From: Gaertneriomyces semiglobifer
Taxonomy: Eukaryota; Chytridiomycota; Chytridiomycetes; Spizellomycetales; Spizellomycetaceae
Assembly: GCA_025558075.1 (NCBI GenBank)
Contig: JAHLKF010000002.1
Span: 310,001-374,000, forward strand
Reading direction: 5' to 3'
Length of the DNA stretch: 64,000 nucleotides
Part shown: positions 21,701 to 33,578 of the stretch, piece by piece
Layout: the number at the start of each line of letters is the position of its first letter
Numbering within the stretch: the first letter of the stretch is position 1
Translations under genes and position numbers: made by a program
The notes under the pieces: generated by a model
Told to the model about the DNA's origin: nothing
Seen by the model: the letters and a program-made list of their open reading frames with translations, nothing else
The model's database searches: none

Positions 21701-22751
21701 GAATCACGTTCCCTGCCCCATCGGCGAGGAGTTGAACTTCAATATGTCTTGGCCTTTCGACAAAGCGCTCCAGAAAAACAGTTCCATCACCGAAAGCCGC
21801 CAGGGCCTCTGAGCGGGCGCGGTCAAAAAGACTGTGGAAGTCCTTGTGGTCTTTTACGACACGCATGCCGCGGCCTCCACCACCCATGGCAGCCTTGATG
21901 ATGACTGGTAATCCATATTGCTTAACAAACTGCTCTGCTTCTTCGAATGTCTTTACGGGACCGTCTGACCCGGGAACAACGGGAACGCCCGCTTGAATGG
22001 CCAAACGCCTGGCCTCGGTTTTATCACCGCAGGCGCGAATGACGCTCGGTGACGGGCCAACAAAGGCGATTCCAGCTTCTTCGACCATTTGCGCAAACTC
22101 GGCATTTTCTGATAGAAAGCCGTAACCAGGATGAATGACCATGACGCGACGCTGTTTGGCGATCTTTACTATCTCGTGCATGGCGAGGTAGGCGCCTACC
22201 GGAGAGTACTGATTCTGCTCTCCAATCTGGTATGACTCATCCGCCTAACATTTGGAGGAAAAAACATGTTAGCGGAAGGGCGCTAGCGTACCTCAACACT
22301 TGCTACAACGGAAAATGATTCTCTATGATGCAGGGCAGCTCCAACATTGGCAAGCGCATTCTCTCCTTTCGCCCAATCTATGCAGCATCCTACTCAGTCC
22401 GATGCTCGTAGAGGTTTCCTCTCGTTCCGTAATGTACACCCAAATACATTCTCTCCGTCACTTACGCGCCACAGCCTGACGGCGTATACATACCTTGTAT
22501 CTATGCATGGACAGTCGGTCCTCGTACGAGTAGACCGAGACGGTCTTAAGACCCAACTCATGAGCAGCCCGAATGACTCTGATTGCAATTTCACCGCGAT
22601 TCGCGACGAGCAACGGACCCGGAGCAGCGCCGCCTGGCGTAATTGGTTCACATCCTGGCGCACCAAAGATGGCGGAGAGGTTTGACTCGGATGGTTGTTG
22701 TTGTTGCGAAAAGAGGTATTCGACTGATGGACGGCGGGGAGTGGATGACAT
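18784..22751 (-). CDS. PYC: Pyruvate carboxylase
   Basis: Three exons. Exon 1 (22751 to about 22496) starts [19 protein letters not shown] and reaches [17 protein letters not shown]. After an intron of about 250 nt, ADESYQIGE leads into the long second exon. This holds the biotin carboxylase domain ([40 protein letters not shown]), the carboxyltransferase domain ([28 protein letters not shown]) and the start of the biotinyl domain. The last intron splits the codon of the biotinylated Lys: SAM, A|AA, ME gives AMKM. The protein ends at 18784. The enzyme makes oxaloacetate from pyruvate and bicarbonate for the TCA cycle and gluconeogenesis. The N-terminus has no obvious mitochondrial presequence, which suggests a cytosolic enzyme as in yeasts. 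Confidence 0.97.
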
Positions 22752-23976
22752 GATTTCTGAAAAGTAGGCAGTCTGTGTGTGAGTTGCCTGAATGTTCGTT
22801 TCGGCTGACGCTTTAAGATTTCCGTGACATTACCTGGATCAGCGGCGAACGTGAGGGAGAAGGAAGGCTTTCTGGCCCTCATCATTGTTGTGACTCTCTC
22901 CTCTTTAAACTTTGGTTTATCACCACTGAAACCCTGATGAGATGGAAATGATCTGTGGTCAATCGATGGTTCCTCACGCGTTCTAAGTAAGCGTGCGCTG
23001 GAGAAGGTGATAGGAAGAGATAGCTCTTCTCCTTTTTATTTATGCGCAGTGCCAACAAATGAATTGCCAAGCACCGGTTCTCTCCTGCTGCAAACGCTGG
23101 AGGAGTGTGGGAAGCTGGAGGGCAGGATGACTTTTTATATAATAACCATTCACGATGTGTGTCGCCAGCTCACAACGGAGCAGCCCTGTTCCATATGGTT
23201 AATTACCCTTCCGATAACGCGAGTATCAGGAATGCTGACAGCAGGAGCAGTCCTCTCAGCAGAGCAAGGAAGCAAGCAAGTTAATAAGGAGGAGATGATC
23301 AGATGGGGTTGGATGTTCTGCCGGGCGACACGAATCACGACGAGCGAACCCATGTCTTCCCGACATTGTTGGAATTGACCCGCGATGCGATGCGATGCAC
23401 ATGGCCCTGGCCACACACACGGTGGTGGATACCATATCAGCATAATAGCAATGGATTGTCCCGCCGTCCAACAACAACACCAACAACAACAAGTACGACC
23501 CCCAATTTCAATTGACAAGTGCGACGACGGAAGACCCGGTTCCTTCCGCGCAGGTCGGCCGGGGGCGAGAGACGTCACTTTGGGAATTGGGGGCGGCGGG
23601 GCGGGTGGAGAGACACATGAGAACGAGCAGATGATTCAAATTGACGGGCTTGTTCTTCTTTCCTGCTCGGCTGTTTGTGTTGTCATCTGCGTGCACGCCC
23701 ATCTCCTCGTTTGTGATTTGAGTTTGGTCGCGTCATGTGAGATTTGCCTGTTGTGCAGGAGTTAGGGTTCACAGTGCAGCCCGCAATAACACCCATCAAA
23801 TCAATAAGAGCCCCTATCGATATCGCATCGACGCGAGAAGTGCAAGGCGCTGTTTGTTAAAAGATGCGAATTGATGATATAACTTTCGATTTATATATGA
23901 TATGAGGGTTGGCACTTGCATAGCTCCTTTTGCTATTAAGCATAGTATGACGACTCTAGGCTACTACTAAGCAATT
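22752..23976. other. Intergenic with short CAA repeat
   Basis: Upstream of pyruvate carboxylase and downstream of the unknown gene at 24.0 kb. It contains a CAACAACAACACCAACAACA run near 23470-23492. Open frames overlap on several strands without family features. Confidence 0.5.
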
Positions 23977-25996
23977 TTATAATGCCAACAAGGAAGTCGT
24001 GAGGTCGAGACCTTCAAATTCAAACAAGGAAATATCGCCGGAATCGCCGTTGGCAGTGGCGGCAAGCGAGATAAGAAGCGATTCAGTCGTGGGTGCGGCA
24101 GCATTGTCATCAGCAGGCGCGGGTGGAAGCGGTGAAACCTCGTATCCGCCCATGTTGGAGAGGGAAAGGTCATGTGGCGCATCGCCTACTCCCAAGTTCA
24201 TCGATCCGTTCATGTCAACGTCGTGAGGAATATCGCTTAGGTAGTAATTGGTGTCATGACCCGTTGGAAATTCACTGCTCGTTCTAGGTGTGCCGTGGGA
24301 AATAGTGTTAAAGTCTTGCCCATTCAAGTGCTCGTTACTACTGGTATAATCGCTGCTGCTTTGATAGTCGTTGAGGTGATTGGGAAAGTCGCCGTTGTTG
24401 GGAAACCCACTATTAGGAGCGGAGGCGTAGGGGTTGTTGGGGTCTTGTGTAGGGCTTCCTGCATAATCACCGTGGTTTCCATATTCATCTGGGTTGCTGT
24501 ATGCAGAGTAACCGTATGGCGACGACACACCCATACTATCATACCCATAGTTAGCCAACACCTGCTGCTGATGATACATCGCTGCAATGTGTTGATTATA
24601 CTGATCATAAGCCCATGAATTTTGCATTCGGGAAGTCGCAGCAATCCGGCCGACGTAGGCATTGGTAATAGGACCACTGGTCTCGCTGACCTGTTGGATG
24701 TCTTCCGCTGTAAGGCCGGCTTCGGCGGGGGTCATTTTGCGTGTGGCGAGCATTTTCACTTTCAACCGGGCGGCGAGTTTTCGCTTGTTGGCGAGTTGTT
24801 CAGCTTTGATGGCGGGATCGACCGGCGGAGGTGTGAGTGCGCGTGTTTTTTTGGCCTTTTTCGGACGCTTCTTGAGGGGTTGTTTATCGTCGCCGATGGT
24901 CGTTGGGGAGGTGGCAGACGTGGGCGATTCTAGAAATGACGGAGAGGTGGGTGAAGTAGGGGAATGGGAGGAGCCGGAGGCTTTTCGTTTCTTGCCTGGA
25001 GTCATGTTGGACGTCGAGTGGCTGCCATGGCTTGGTGACAAGGAGAGGGGCGGAAGGGCGGGTGCGCGATGGGACGAGCCGTTACCAAACACATTAGGAG
25101 TTCCGTGTCTCGAAAAATGACTGACGCCCGCGTGGCGCCCCGGCGACGAAGGATAAATATTGTTCGTTGCGGGATTTATGGGAGTTGAAGGTGGTAGATT
25201 GTTGATTCCAAAATGGTGCTTGGGAGCCGCCGCATCTCCGGGAGGATCCGACAAAGCAGGAGAGTGACCTTGATGTTCCATCTCAGCCGATAGAGAAGCC
25301 GACATGTCTCCATGCAACGGCGAGGCAGGAGTTACGGCTATGAACGGCGATTGAGCATCGACAAACAAAGGGCTTCCAGCTGCTGCCTCGCCGTTCACCA
25401 ATGCTGCAGCAATAGCTGCCAGGCCTTCCGGTGAATCGGGGTCCATTCCATGCGGTAACAGCTCACTGGGATCAGACATCATCAAGTCGGACGGGTTGCC
25501 AGGTAGGCCGTCATAGAGCGGCGTTTCGGACATTCCAGGCGTAAGAGGCGATGTCATGTCGCCTGCGGGAACGCCCAGCTGCGTGTATGCCGCAAGTGGG
25601 TCGTCGGAATAATTGTAATAATTGTAATCCTCGCTGACAGGCCTTTCAGCCGTTGCGGAAACAACACCAGATTCATCGGCGTCAGCAGTGTCGAACACTT
25701 GACTTGTCCAATTGTAGTTGGGGCTTAGCATGGTATTCGTCGAAGGTCCCATCGGCATGGTACTTGCCAGCTGGGGATAGAACTCACTCAAAGGCGCAGG
25801 CTTGGTGAAAGTGTTCAAAATAGACCGGGGAATATAGTATGTCTTCTGCACCGGGAAGAATATCAACCTCTGCATCCGCCGGGGCCAGCCATCAAGATCA
25901 TGTACTTACATCACCCTTAGCCTCAGGTTGCGTCCCTCGAGGAGCCGGCAGCTTGTGAGCACCGAGGGTCGAATCAACTTTCGGCATGGCTTGCAT
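23977..25996 (-). CDS. Unknown low-complexity, probably nuclear protein
   Basis: Two exons: a short first exon from 25996 (MQAMPKVDSTLG to PEAKGD) joins by a GTAAGT donor and GATGCAG acceptor to a frame of more than 600 residues beginning RLIFFPVQKTYYIPRSI. Most of the protein is low complexity (Ser, Pro, Asn, Tyr, Asp). A basic run, KKRPKKAKKTRALTPPP, is a likely nuclear localisation signal. A charged, possibly helical block follows, rich in KLAARLKVKMLATRKMTPAE. The C-terminal third is rich in Tyr, Asn, Gly and Asp and ends in a Leu-rich acidic tail (ISLFEFEGLDLTTSLLAL), like an activation domain. A transcription regulator is a reasonable guess, but no DNA-binding domain is visible. Confidence 0.6.
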
Positions 25997-27452
25997 CCTG
26001 CCGTACTTGTGCTGGAGTGGTGTCCTTGACTCTGAAGTGAGCACTGATCTCAGGCAACGTCACTAGCGAAAAAGTGTAATCTTTCAACTTGTCCAGACCT
26101 ACGCCCAAGACTGAAAACGTCTCGTGGACTCAATTTTCTCTCTCGCAACGGTCGGGAAGGGATTATCAGAGCAACGGGTATTCACGGGACCAGGTGTAGC
26201 AGCCTAGTTAAGTAGGAGTTTTACAGAAATGTGGGCACCCAGCAAGGAGAGAAAGGGGTGGACTAATCGTAATAGTGATGAATGGGTGTGGGACCTCAAT
26301 GGCTGTGGCCAGATAACCCAGGTGATAGGGTGCGTAATGGGTGTGATCGCGGAGAAGACGTTGAAGCCATTGAGGTTGCGCTGGGTTTATTGAACGCCTT
26401 ACTGAATAGTATTTGCTGGGGACCAAAGTCCTGGTTCTTCAATGGATCCAGAACCCCTAAACAGTGGCCCCTCCCAGAAAAATGCCCGATACAAAGAAGC
26501 TATCGTATCGGTCCAAGTTCACTGCTACACAACAATAAATTGGATGTATTTGGAGTTTGTGGCTCTCTCTCCACTAAGCAGCTGGGTTAGGGCCTTCACC
26601 TCCAGAATCCCCTCGCAGCTCTTGTGTGTCCATATGAGAGTTTTTTGTCAAAGATGCTGGGCAGAGGCGTGTGTTTGCGGAGTTGCGTAAGCAGTTTACC
26701 TAATACCGTGAATACCGCGCTCAACCTCGAAGGTTGGGTCAAATGAAGCGGTATCCCATGGAATCCATGCAACCGCCCGGCCTTCAACAACCCACCTATT
26801 CACAAAAATCTCCGGTGAAAGGCGGGTTTGAAGTCCGATCTGGTTTTTGGGCTGGACCCTTCGGCCGATGGGTCGCACATTCTTCTATTATTCCTTATCA
26901 CGAGGTCCGACAGTGACCATTCTGCAGGGCGACATTCATTTTGTTGGATGACAATTGACTTTACAGAGGCCATCTAACGAACATGATGTTTGGAGCTGAG
27001 GATATTTCAAACAGAGCAGCTGAATAAAAAATACTTTGCTTGTCTGACCGAGCGCAGTGGCGCATTTCGAGACATCGCTTGAAGATTTACCGAGTAACCG
27101 TCTCATCGCGGTCGACCATAATTCCAGCATCCGAAAGAACCACAATCAGAATTGATCGTTGAGCAAAAATGCCTCTAGTAGGTTGCGTTCTCCGCACTGG
27201 GCATCTTCCTAGCACATTGTGATTACAATCTACATTGCATGGCAGCGGTGATCGTACCAGGCGACGTACGTTATACCGAGCCATGACCCTTGAAATAAGT
27301 AGCTTCCGTTTCCGTTTTGCGCAGGCCGGACTGTTTCTGTAATTGATTAACGCGTGTGGTAAGCAACTCCGAAGCGCGCGCAACTCAACATTATATGTCG
27401 TGTGTTCGAACATATTTCTCATGCTGAGTGATCCAGAACGTGTGAGCGCACC
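25997..27452. other. Intergenic, divergent (unknown gene / KAP3)
   Basis: About 1.45 kb with only short, compositionally random frames. I saw no RNA gene or repeat in it. It should contain both promoters. Confidence 0.45.
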
Positions 27453-30400
27453 ATGTCCGGCGATTTGCCGCTGCACTTTAAAAAGTCTGTATTATATATC
27501 ACACCGGCGATTGCAGCTTCTTCCGTCTGTGGCTCTTGCTAACTAATTTCTAGGAAGGTGATACCAGGAACCATTGACGTCCACCCAACAGAAAATGCCA
27601 TTCTTGTCAACTATGTGGTTCAGACAAACGTTGTCGGAGAAAACAGACAACAGACATTGGGTGATCGTAAAACCGCTCAGAAAACGTAGGGAGGATATTA
27701 CGCTCTCGTTCGGCACATGCTTAAGCGATTCATCACTTTGGGCCTTATAGCATCAGGATAAAAACTTTGCATGCCAAGTCAAACTTGTCAGCCCTTGCCC
27801 AGGAGATAATGGATCGGTGTAAGCTCATCCATCCATCTAAACAAAGAGATCTTGAGCAACTTCTGTTCTACTTGCAACAACGGCAAACTGGGCAAGGTAG
27901 AGCCTAAGAATGCGAACTCACGTTAACTTCTATTGACTTGCATCAAAGGCTTGTCAGATCGTGAGTGGCTCAAGCGACAAATTGAGGGGCAGAAGAAAGA
28001 GGAAGAGTCAGATGACGACCAGGAGGTACATGTCGCTCTTACCCAATCCCGCTCATTACATCAGATGGCTGACGTCTTAACAGAGTGGACAACCTTCGCT
28101 CGCCAATGTCGACGGTTACATAGAAGGGCTGTACGAAGAAGTACCTGACAAGGTCAAGTCCACGCGGGCCGTGATGGAACTTGCAAAAGACCCAGAAAAT
28201 ATGGACGTGCTAGTAGCTAACGGTTAGATTCATCGCGGACAACGACCCAGTAACCATTCACCTGACCCGTGTCATACCCGTAGATGCCTTGATGAGCGCA
28301 TTGCCTCGCGTACTAAGAGAAGATGGCCGACGCAGCATGGACCTCACACACAACATCCTATACTTTTTCTTCTGCCTCTCGAATTTCTCGCAATACCATC
28401 CTCTTATCACCGCCCATAAAATTGGGGATATGTGCTTAAAGACTACCGATCAGGAACTCGCAAGATACGATTTGTGGATGAAAGACCTCGCAGCGTTGGA
28501 ATCCAAGAGTAAGGCCGATCCCCGTCACGTCCGACGCGCCGTATGTGACGCTAAGGTTGTAACTCGATTCATCAGGTGTCCAAGCTCCTGCTGATGCTCA
28601 ACTAGCATCCGAGCTAGAACGTGAACATAGGAAGCTACAAGCCATGCTGCGAAAGCAAGATCAGCTGCTCTTCGGTGAGTGTGCCAAACGTTTTACAGGA
28701 GCGCGGGCATCACACTCATAGCACCTTGGGCATAGGATAGTATCCTTCCACCTCCTCCTTAATCTTGCTGAAGATCTAAATGTCGAAGTCAAAATGGTCA
28801 AGCGAGGTGTCATCCGGTATCTAGTCGGACTGCTGGACAGGAAGACGCCGGAGTTGGTCATTTTGATGCTGACGTTTCTCAAGAAGTTAAGCATATTTAA
28901 GGAGAATAAGGATGAGATGGTGAAGGTACTCCACCCTTTGCTTGCGATATTCTACGGTTGACGGGCTTAGTTACACGAACCTTAGAACAGTGGAGAACTT
29001 TTAGAAAAGTTGGACCCTCTGATACCATCTGCTCAACTGGTTCGTTTGTTTATCAGCGTGTTCGCATTGTGCTGCTTTAACGTAAATGAATTCTAGGGCA
29101 TCCAAACACTCGCGCTGCGATTGCTCCTCAATTTGAGTCATGATGTTGGGTTTCGCTCAACGCTCGTCAGCAAGGGCACTCTAGGGAAATTTGTAGCGCT
29201 TCTTCACGACAAGGACTTTGCTCTTATTGGAATGCAACTGTTATACCAAATGAGCATTGATGATCATGCCAAATCGATGTTCTCCTTCACCGATACCATA
29301 CCACAGGTGCAATTGTGCTTTGCACAAGCAAATCTTCTGCGCTTTTCTCACCGACGCTCGCTTTCAAAATTAGATTCTTAAGCTGATCCTTGAAAGTAAA
29401 CCAAACCGTGTGAATGTGGAACTCATGGCATTGGCCATCAACGTCTCTTTGAACTGTCGGAACGCGGAAGTGATATGTGAAGATAGCGGTCTCAAGTTTT
29501 TGATGAAACGTGCGTTCAAGACGCGAGATTCGCTTTTGTTCAAAATGCTGCGAAATCTATGCGCACATAATGGAGCCATCAAAATGATGTTTCTTGTATG
29601 TCAAAGTGCCGCATGACTTTCCCATGGTTTCATCTCACTCTGTTTGCCAGGATTACATCGATGATATGATGCATTTGTTATTCAAGTGTACCGGAGAACC
29701 TGAGTTGCTGGTAGAGATTCTGGGGATCCTGTCGAACCTGACAATACCGGACTTTGACTTTGCGAAACTAGCGGAAGCGTATGATCTGCTGGGTTTCATT
29801 TCGTCGCATCTGAATTCTGCGCTGGCTCTACTTTCCGAGGACGGTGGGAAGGGAATTGGACTGACTGAAGACGACGATGTTACGTTGGAGGTTATTAACT
29901 TGCTCGGAACAATGGCTGCGGATGAGAGCTTAGGCCCGATGATATTGAAGACGACCATTCTTCAAAAACTGCTGGACATGATGATCGGTATACGCGTATT
30001 ATTATATCGTAACGTCGTGATTCGTTTGTTTACCTTTGCGTTTATGTGTACAGCGAAGGAGGAGGACGACGAGATAATCCTGCAGATTATCTTCTGTACA
30101 TACCAGTTCTTACTGCTGGGCGATGTACGAGATGTGTTAATTAACAAAACTCGTAAGTCTGCCGCCTGAAGGGGGCAACTCATGAAATGCCGCGTGGGCT
30201 TAACGGTGTTTGCGTTGTAGAAGTGGTATCGTATCTCATTGATCTGCTCTACGACCGCAACGTTGAAATTCGTCGTATGTGTGATGTGTGCTTGGATATT
30301 ATCTCGGTAAGACGTTTACGGAAGCTCCTTGCTCAACAACAGTGGTTTATATTTTTTGACACTTGTAGGAAACATCGGAAGAATGGGCATTGCAGATCAA

Positions 30401-30656
30401 GCAGCAGAAGTTCCAGTGGCATAATAGTGAATGGTTACAATGTATGACGCAGGCAACAGAAGATGATCAGGAGGAAGACTTGCAGTATGCGTCTGGATTC
30501 CCCGACGATCCAGACTTGGATCCAAGCTATTTGAATTATTCTTCAACTGCGAGACGAGGAGCCATTATTTCCGTAGCGGATTTCAGCGATTCTGAGGAAG
30601 ACTTTAGGGGTAGCATGATTATTGGTGGTAATAGTGCCCTGTTGGAGGGCTTTTAA
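27453..30656 (+). CDS. KIFAP3: Kinesin-associated protein 3 (KAP3), kinesin-2 subunit
   Basis: Gene of many exons, start at 27453 (MSGDLPLHFKK). The N-terminus reads IPGTIDVHPTENAILVNY as in animal KAP3 (GGNIDVHPSEKALIVHY), then CKLIHPSK and EQLLFYLQQRQ. Armadillo-type repeats follow: LPRVLREDGRRSMDLTHNI, LLLNLAEDLNVEVKMVKRG, TLALRLLLNLSHDVGF, LMKRAFKTRDSLLFKMLRN and ILGILSNLTIPDFDF. Near the end are YLIDLLYDRNVEIRRMCD and FQWHNSEWLQCM, the family signature, before an acidic tail. KAP3 is the non-motor subunit of heterotrimeric kinesin-2, which drives anterograde intraflagellar transport. Its presence implies a ciliated stage, in line with IFT88 at 52-55 kb. The proteasome gene starts 134 bp after the stop. 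Confidence 0.93.
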
Positions 30657-30790
30657 CCTATTTTTTGGATATAACGATAATTGTCAAAGTGCGAATTCAA
30701 ACGCGTCACTTACGCTCGCCTGTTCAAACCATTCGTCTGACACTCAGTCCCAACCAATACCATATATTCCACAGCTAAAGGATTCTAAAA

Positions 30791-31663
30791 ATGACAGTGG
30801 TTGACTGCTCAAGTGGGAGATTGAAGCCCGGAGAGGTTGATCTTGGGGTATGTGATGTTCAGGTCGCTTTCTCCGAAACATGTGTTGTTCTGACTGGCCT
30901 GGATCGTACTAGACGACTATCATGGCCGTCCAGTTTGCGGATGGTGTCATCATTGGGGCCGATTCCAGGACGACGACCGGCTCATACATTGGTTGGTTAG
31001 CCACTTCCTATTATACCCGGTTTTTCGTTTCTAACACATTGCTTTTGTTCCTTAGCCAACCGAGTAACAGACAAACTCACGCCTGTTCATGATCTGATAT
31101 ACTGCTGTCGTTCCGGCTCCGCTGCTGACACCCAAGCTGTGGCAGACATTGTGCACTACCACCTTCAACTCACAACCATGTCCGAGGGCCAGCCGCCTCG
31201 CGTCCATACTGCCGCCTCTCTTTTCCAACAATTGTGCTACGGCAACAAAGATCAATTACAGGCCGGCATTATTGTGGCAGGTTGGGACAAGTATGATGGC
31301 CCGAGTGTGTATGCCGTGCCGTTGGGAGGAAGTTTGCACAAGCAGCCATTCAGTATCGGAGGGAGCGGTAGTACTTATATCTATGGGTACTGTGATGCCG
31401 CTTACAAGGACAATATGAGCAGGGAGGAAGCTATCGATTTTACAAAGAATGGTGAGGCGAAAGAATATGTCTTCCTAGGCCGAATTGCAAGCGCCTTGTT
31501 TGCAGATTCAAATGCTAATATTGTTTTCTCGTCAGCGATCGCCCTTGCCATGTCCCGTGATGGTTCCTCTGGTGGTGTGATCCGTCTTGCAGTTATTACA
31601 AAGGATGGCGTGGAACGTATCTTTGTACCTGGCAACAAGTTGCCTACGTTCTGGGAGGGTTAG
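30791..31663 (+). CDS. PRE3: 20S proteasome beta1 subunit (caspase-like)
   Basis: Three exons. The short propeptide [19 protein letters not shown] ends at an intron that lies exactly at the cleavage point: the next exon begins [20 protein letters not shown], whose first Thr is the catalytic N-terminal nucleophile. A second intron precedes [20 protein letters not shown] (Lys33 region), and the last exon ends at 31663. [12 protein letters not shown] and [14 protein letters not shown] agree with PSMB6/Pre3. The beta1 site cleaves after acidic residues in the 20S core particle. The gene sits between KAP3 on the same strand and the convergent TBC1D7-like gene. Confidence 0.95.
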
Positions 31664-31854
31664 ATATGGAAACAGAGTTTACATTACAATACAGCATGCT
31701 GATTATCGCTAAACTGGAGTCTCTCAAATTTAGCAGCATGTCCTTCGCAGCTACGACTAGATATCAACCATCTAAGTGGAAGAGATCAGTGAAAACAAAA
31801 TTGAATTCGTCAAACTCATTATGTACAATGCAGGTAACTACGCTTTCATGTGGC

Positions 31855-33258
31855 TTATAAGCCAAGGGCTTTCCTGGTATCCCGCGACATAGACTCCAAA
31901 AGCGGCTTCTCCCACAAATCGATTGCCGTACTCGCAACTGCATCCAAGTCTACAAACTTGTCAATCTAAGATGTACATTAGTGCCATTCCTGCCAACAGC
32001 GTTGCGTATTACACATGCGGCTGTATACCTGTCGACACAGCTTGATGAAATCTTGTGCGGTCTTTGCGCCCTCTAGCTTCCGTCGGCACGCAATGAGTAA
32101 GCTAAGCGCAATGTACGGAAGTATTGCTGGCGCGCCGCCAAGGATGATATCCCATAAACTAGACGACGAAGATCAGTGACGCGGACACACATTGGTACAA
32201 CGCCCATAAACATACCCTTCCAAACAGTATGACGGTAAGACGTTTGAGAAGTACGCTTGAAACCAACTATTGATTGCGTTAGAAATAAGTGTCCACCAAT
32301 CCATGCATTTCGTTACGAAGTCACCTGAAGAAACAATGCTCCCAGTCTAAGTTTAACACGTCCATATGTGATAGTAATCCTGAGTTATGAGTTTTGAGCA
32401 GCGTACGCAGCGTTGCAATATCTGCATGTATCCGGTTCTAATGCAGCAGTTCATCATGAATGCCCGAAATGGAAGAAAGCCAACAAAATCATATGTCGGT
32501 GAAGATACCTTTTCATCGTCCGCGTCTTTCTGGCAGATGCCGGTATCAACCCTAAACTTCCGCACGAAGAATGCGAACAACCAGTATGCATCCATCTCGT
32601 TGACATCGCAAATTTCGTGAAAGGTGTTGGCAAGGTGGAGAAGGGGACTCATTTCTTGGGGTGCGTTCATTTGTGTCGGAGGTATTCTTCGGGTTTGTTC
32701 TCGACGTGAGTAATCACTCAACTGAATCAAAAGCATCCTGACCATGGCTTCTGGTGTCAAGGTATCCCGATTTCTGTCACCCTAATCGTTGAGTACTTCG
32801 CGCCGCGGCATTGTAGCCGGAGAGTCATATCACACCTTTGGCTGGGGTCCAAGTACTTTACGGCATGCTTCAAATCGCGGTACTGCTCCTGCCTTTGTTC
32901 CTCAATGAATGGCCAAACATCTTTATGTAAGGGCAATGCGCCTAGACTTTTAGCTAGCATCAATTGCGCGCGTGTGATGAGCTTTCGAAGACACGCATTA
33001 CGGTACCTAGGACGACCTTCCACACTAACGAGCGATACGAATGCGGAATCCGCACCCAGAGACAAAGCTTATTCAGGCGTTCGACATCTGTTAACCCATA
33101 ACGCGTTAGCTCGACACTCCGGCACGAAATTGAACTACAGCAAAGCACAGGAACCAACCCAATGTATCTCCCTGAAACGCCGTCTCTAGCGACGGTTTCA
33201 CCTCAACGACTTGTACTCCCAGAGACGAATAGTATTGCTTGCGAAAGTTGCGGCTCAT
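31855..33258 (-). CDS. TBC1D7: TBC1D7-like protein (TSC complex subunit)
   Basis: Spliced minus-strand gene. It starts MSRNFRKQYYSSLGVQVVEV and continues KPSLETAFQGDTL, DVERLNKLCLWVRIPHSYRS and LVWKVVLG. Human TBC1D7 has QRNFRSVYYEKVGFRGVEE, KKSLEILLKDDRLD, TEKLCTFSQRF and ALVWKVLLG. EEQRQEQYRDLKHAVKYL matches YRKEQYLDVLHALKVV. The C-terminal exons read SLWDIILGGAPAILPYIALS and ASTAIDLWEK (human SKAIDLWHK). TBC1D7 is the third subunit of the TSC1-TSC2 complex, the Rheb GAP that restrains TORC1. The middle exon has an insert-like, less conserved part (about 32400-32700). A different TBC protein is possible, but the N-terminus argues for TBC1D7. Confidence 0.8.
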
Positions 33259-33578
33259 CGTGGCATGTTTACTACTTGGTTGAGGAAGTGTCCAAAACGG
33301 GTTGTGGATCGCGGGGAAAAGGCGAGCATTCGCAGAAATTGATAACGCGGGGATTTGAACACGCTTCAAAAAGTGAGCGCCACAGCGTCCGAACGGGAAA
33401 ATGTCACCACAATTGCTTGAAACGACCAGCAACGATTACCGTTAGGAAGTAGCGTAGATAGTAGGGAGACGTTGGCTGGTGTAAAACGGCGGACAGTGTC
33501 GTGGTATGGCTGTCTGCTGATTGCATTTTCTCACCGGCACCCACCCGACGAGCTTCACTGCTTTAATGCTACGATCCA

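Noticed and set aside
27348..27356. ACGCGT upstream of KAP3 as a cell-cycle element
   Set aside because: The hexamer is expected about 16 times in 64 kb and KAP3 is not an S-phase gene.
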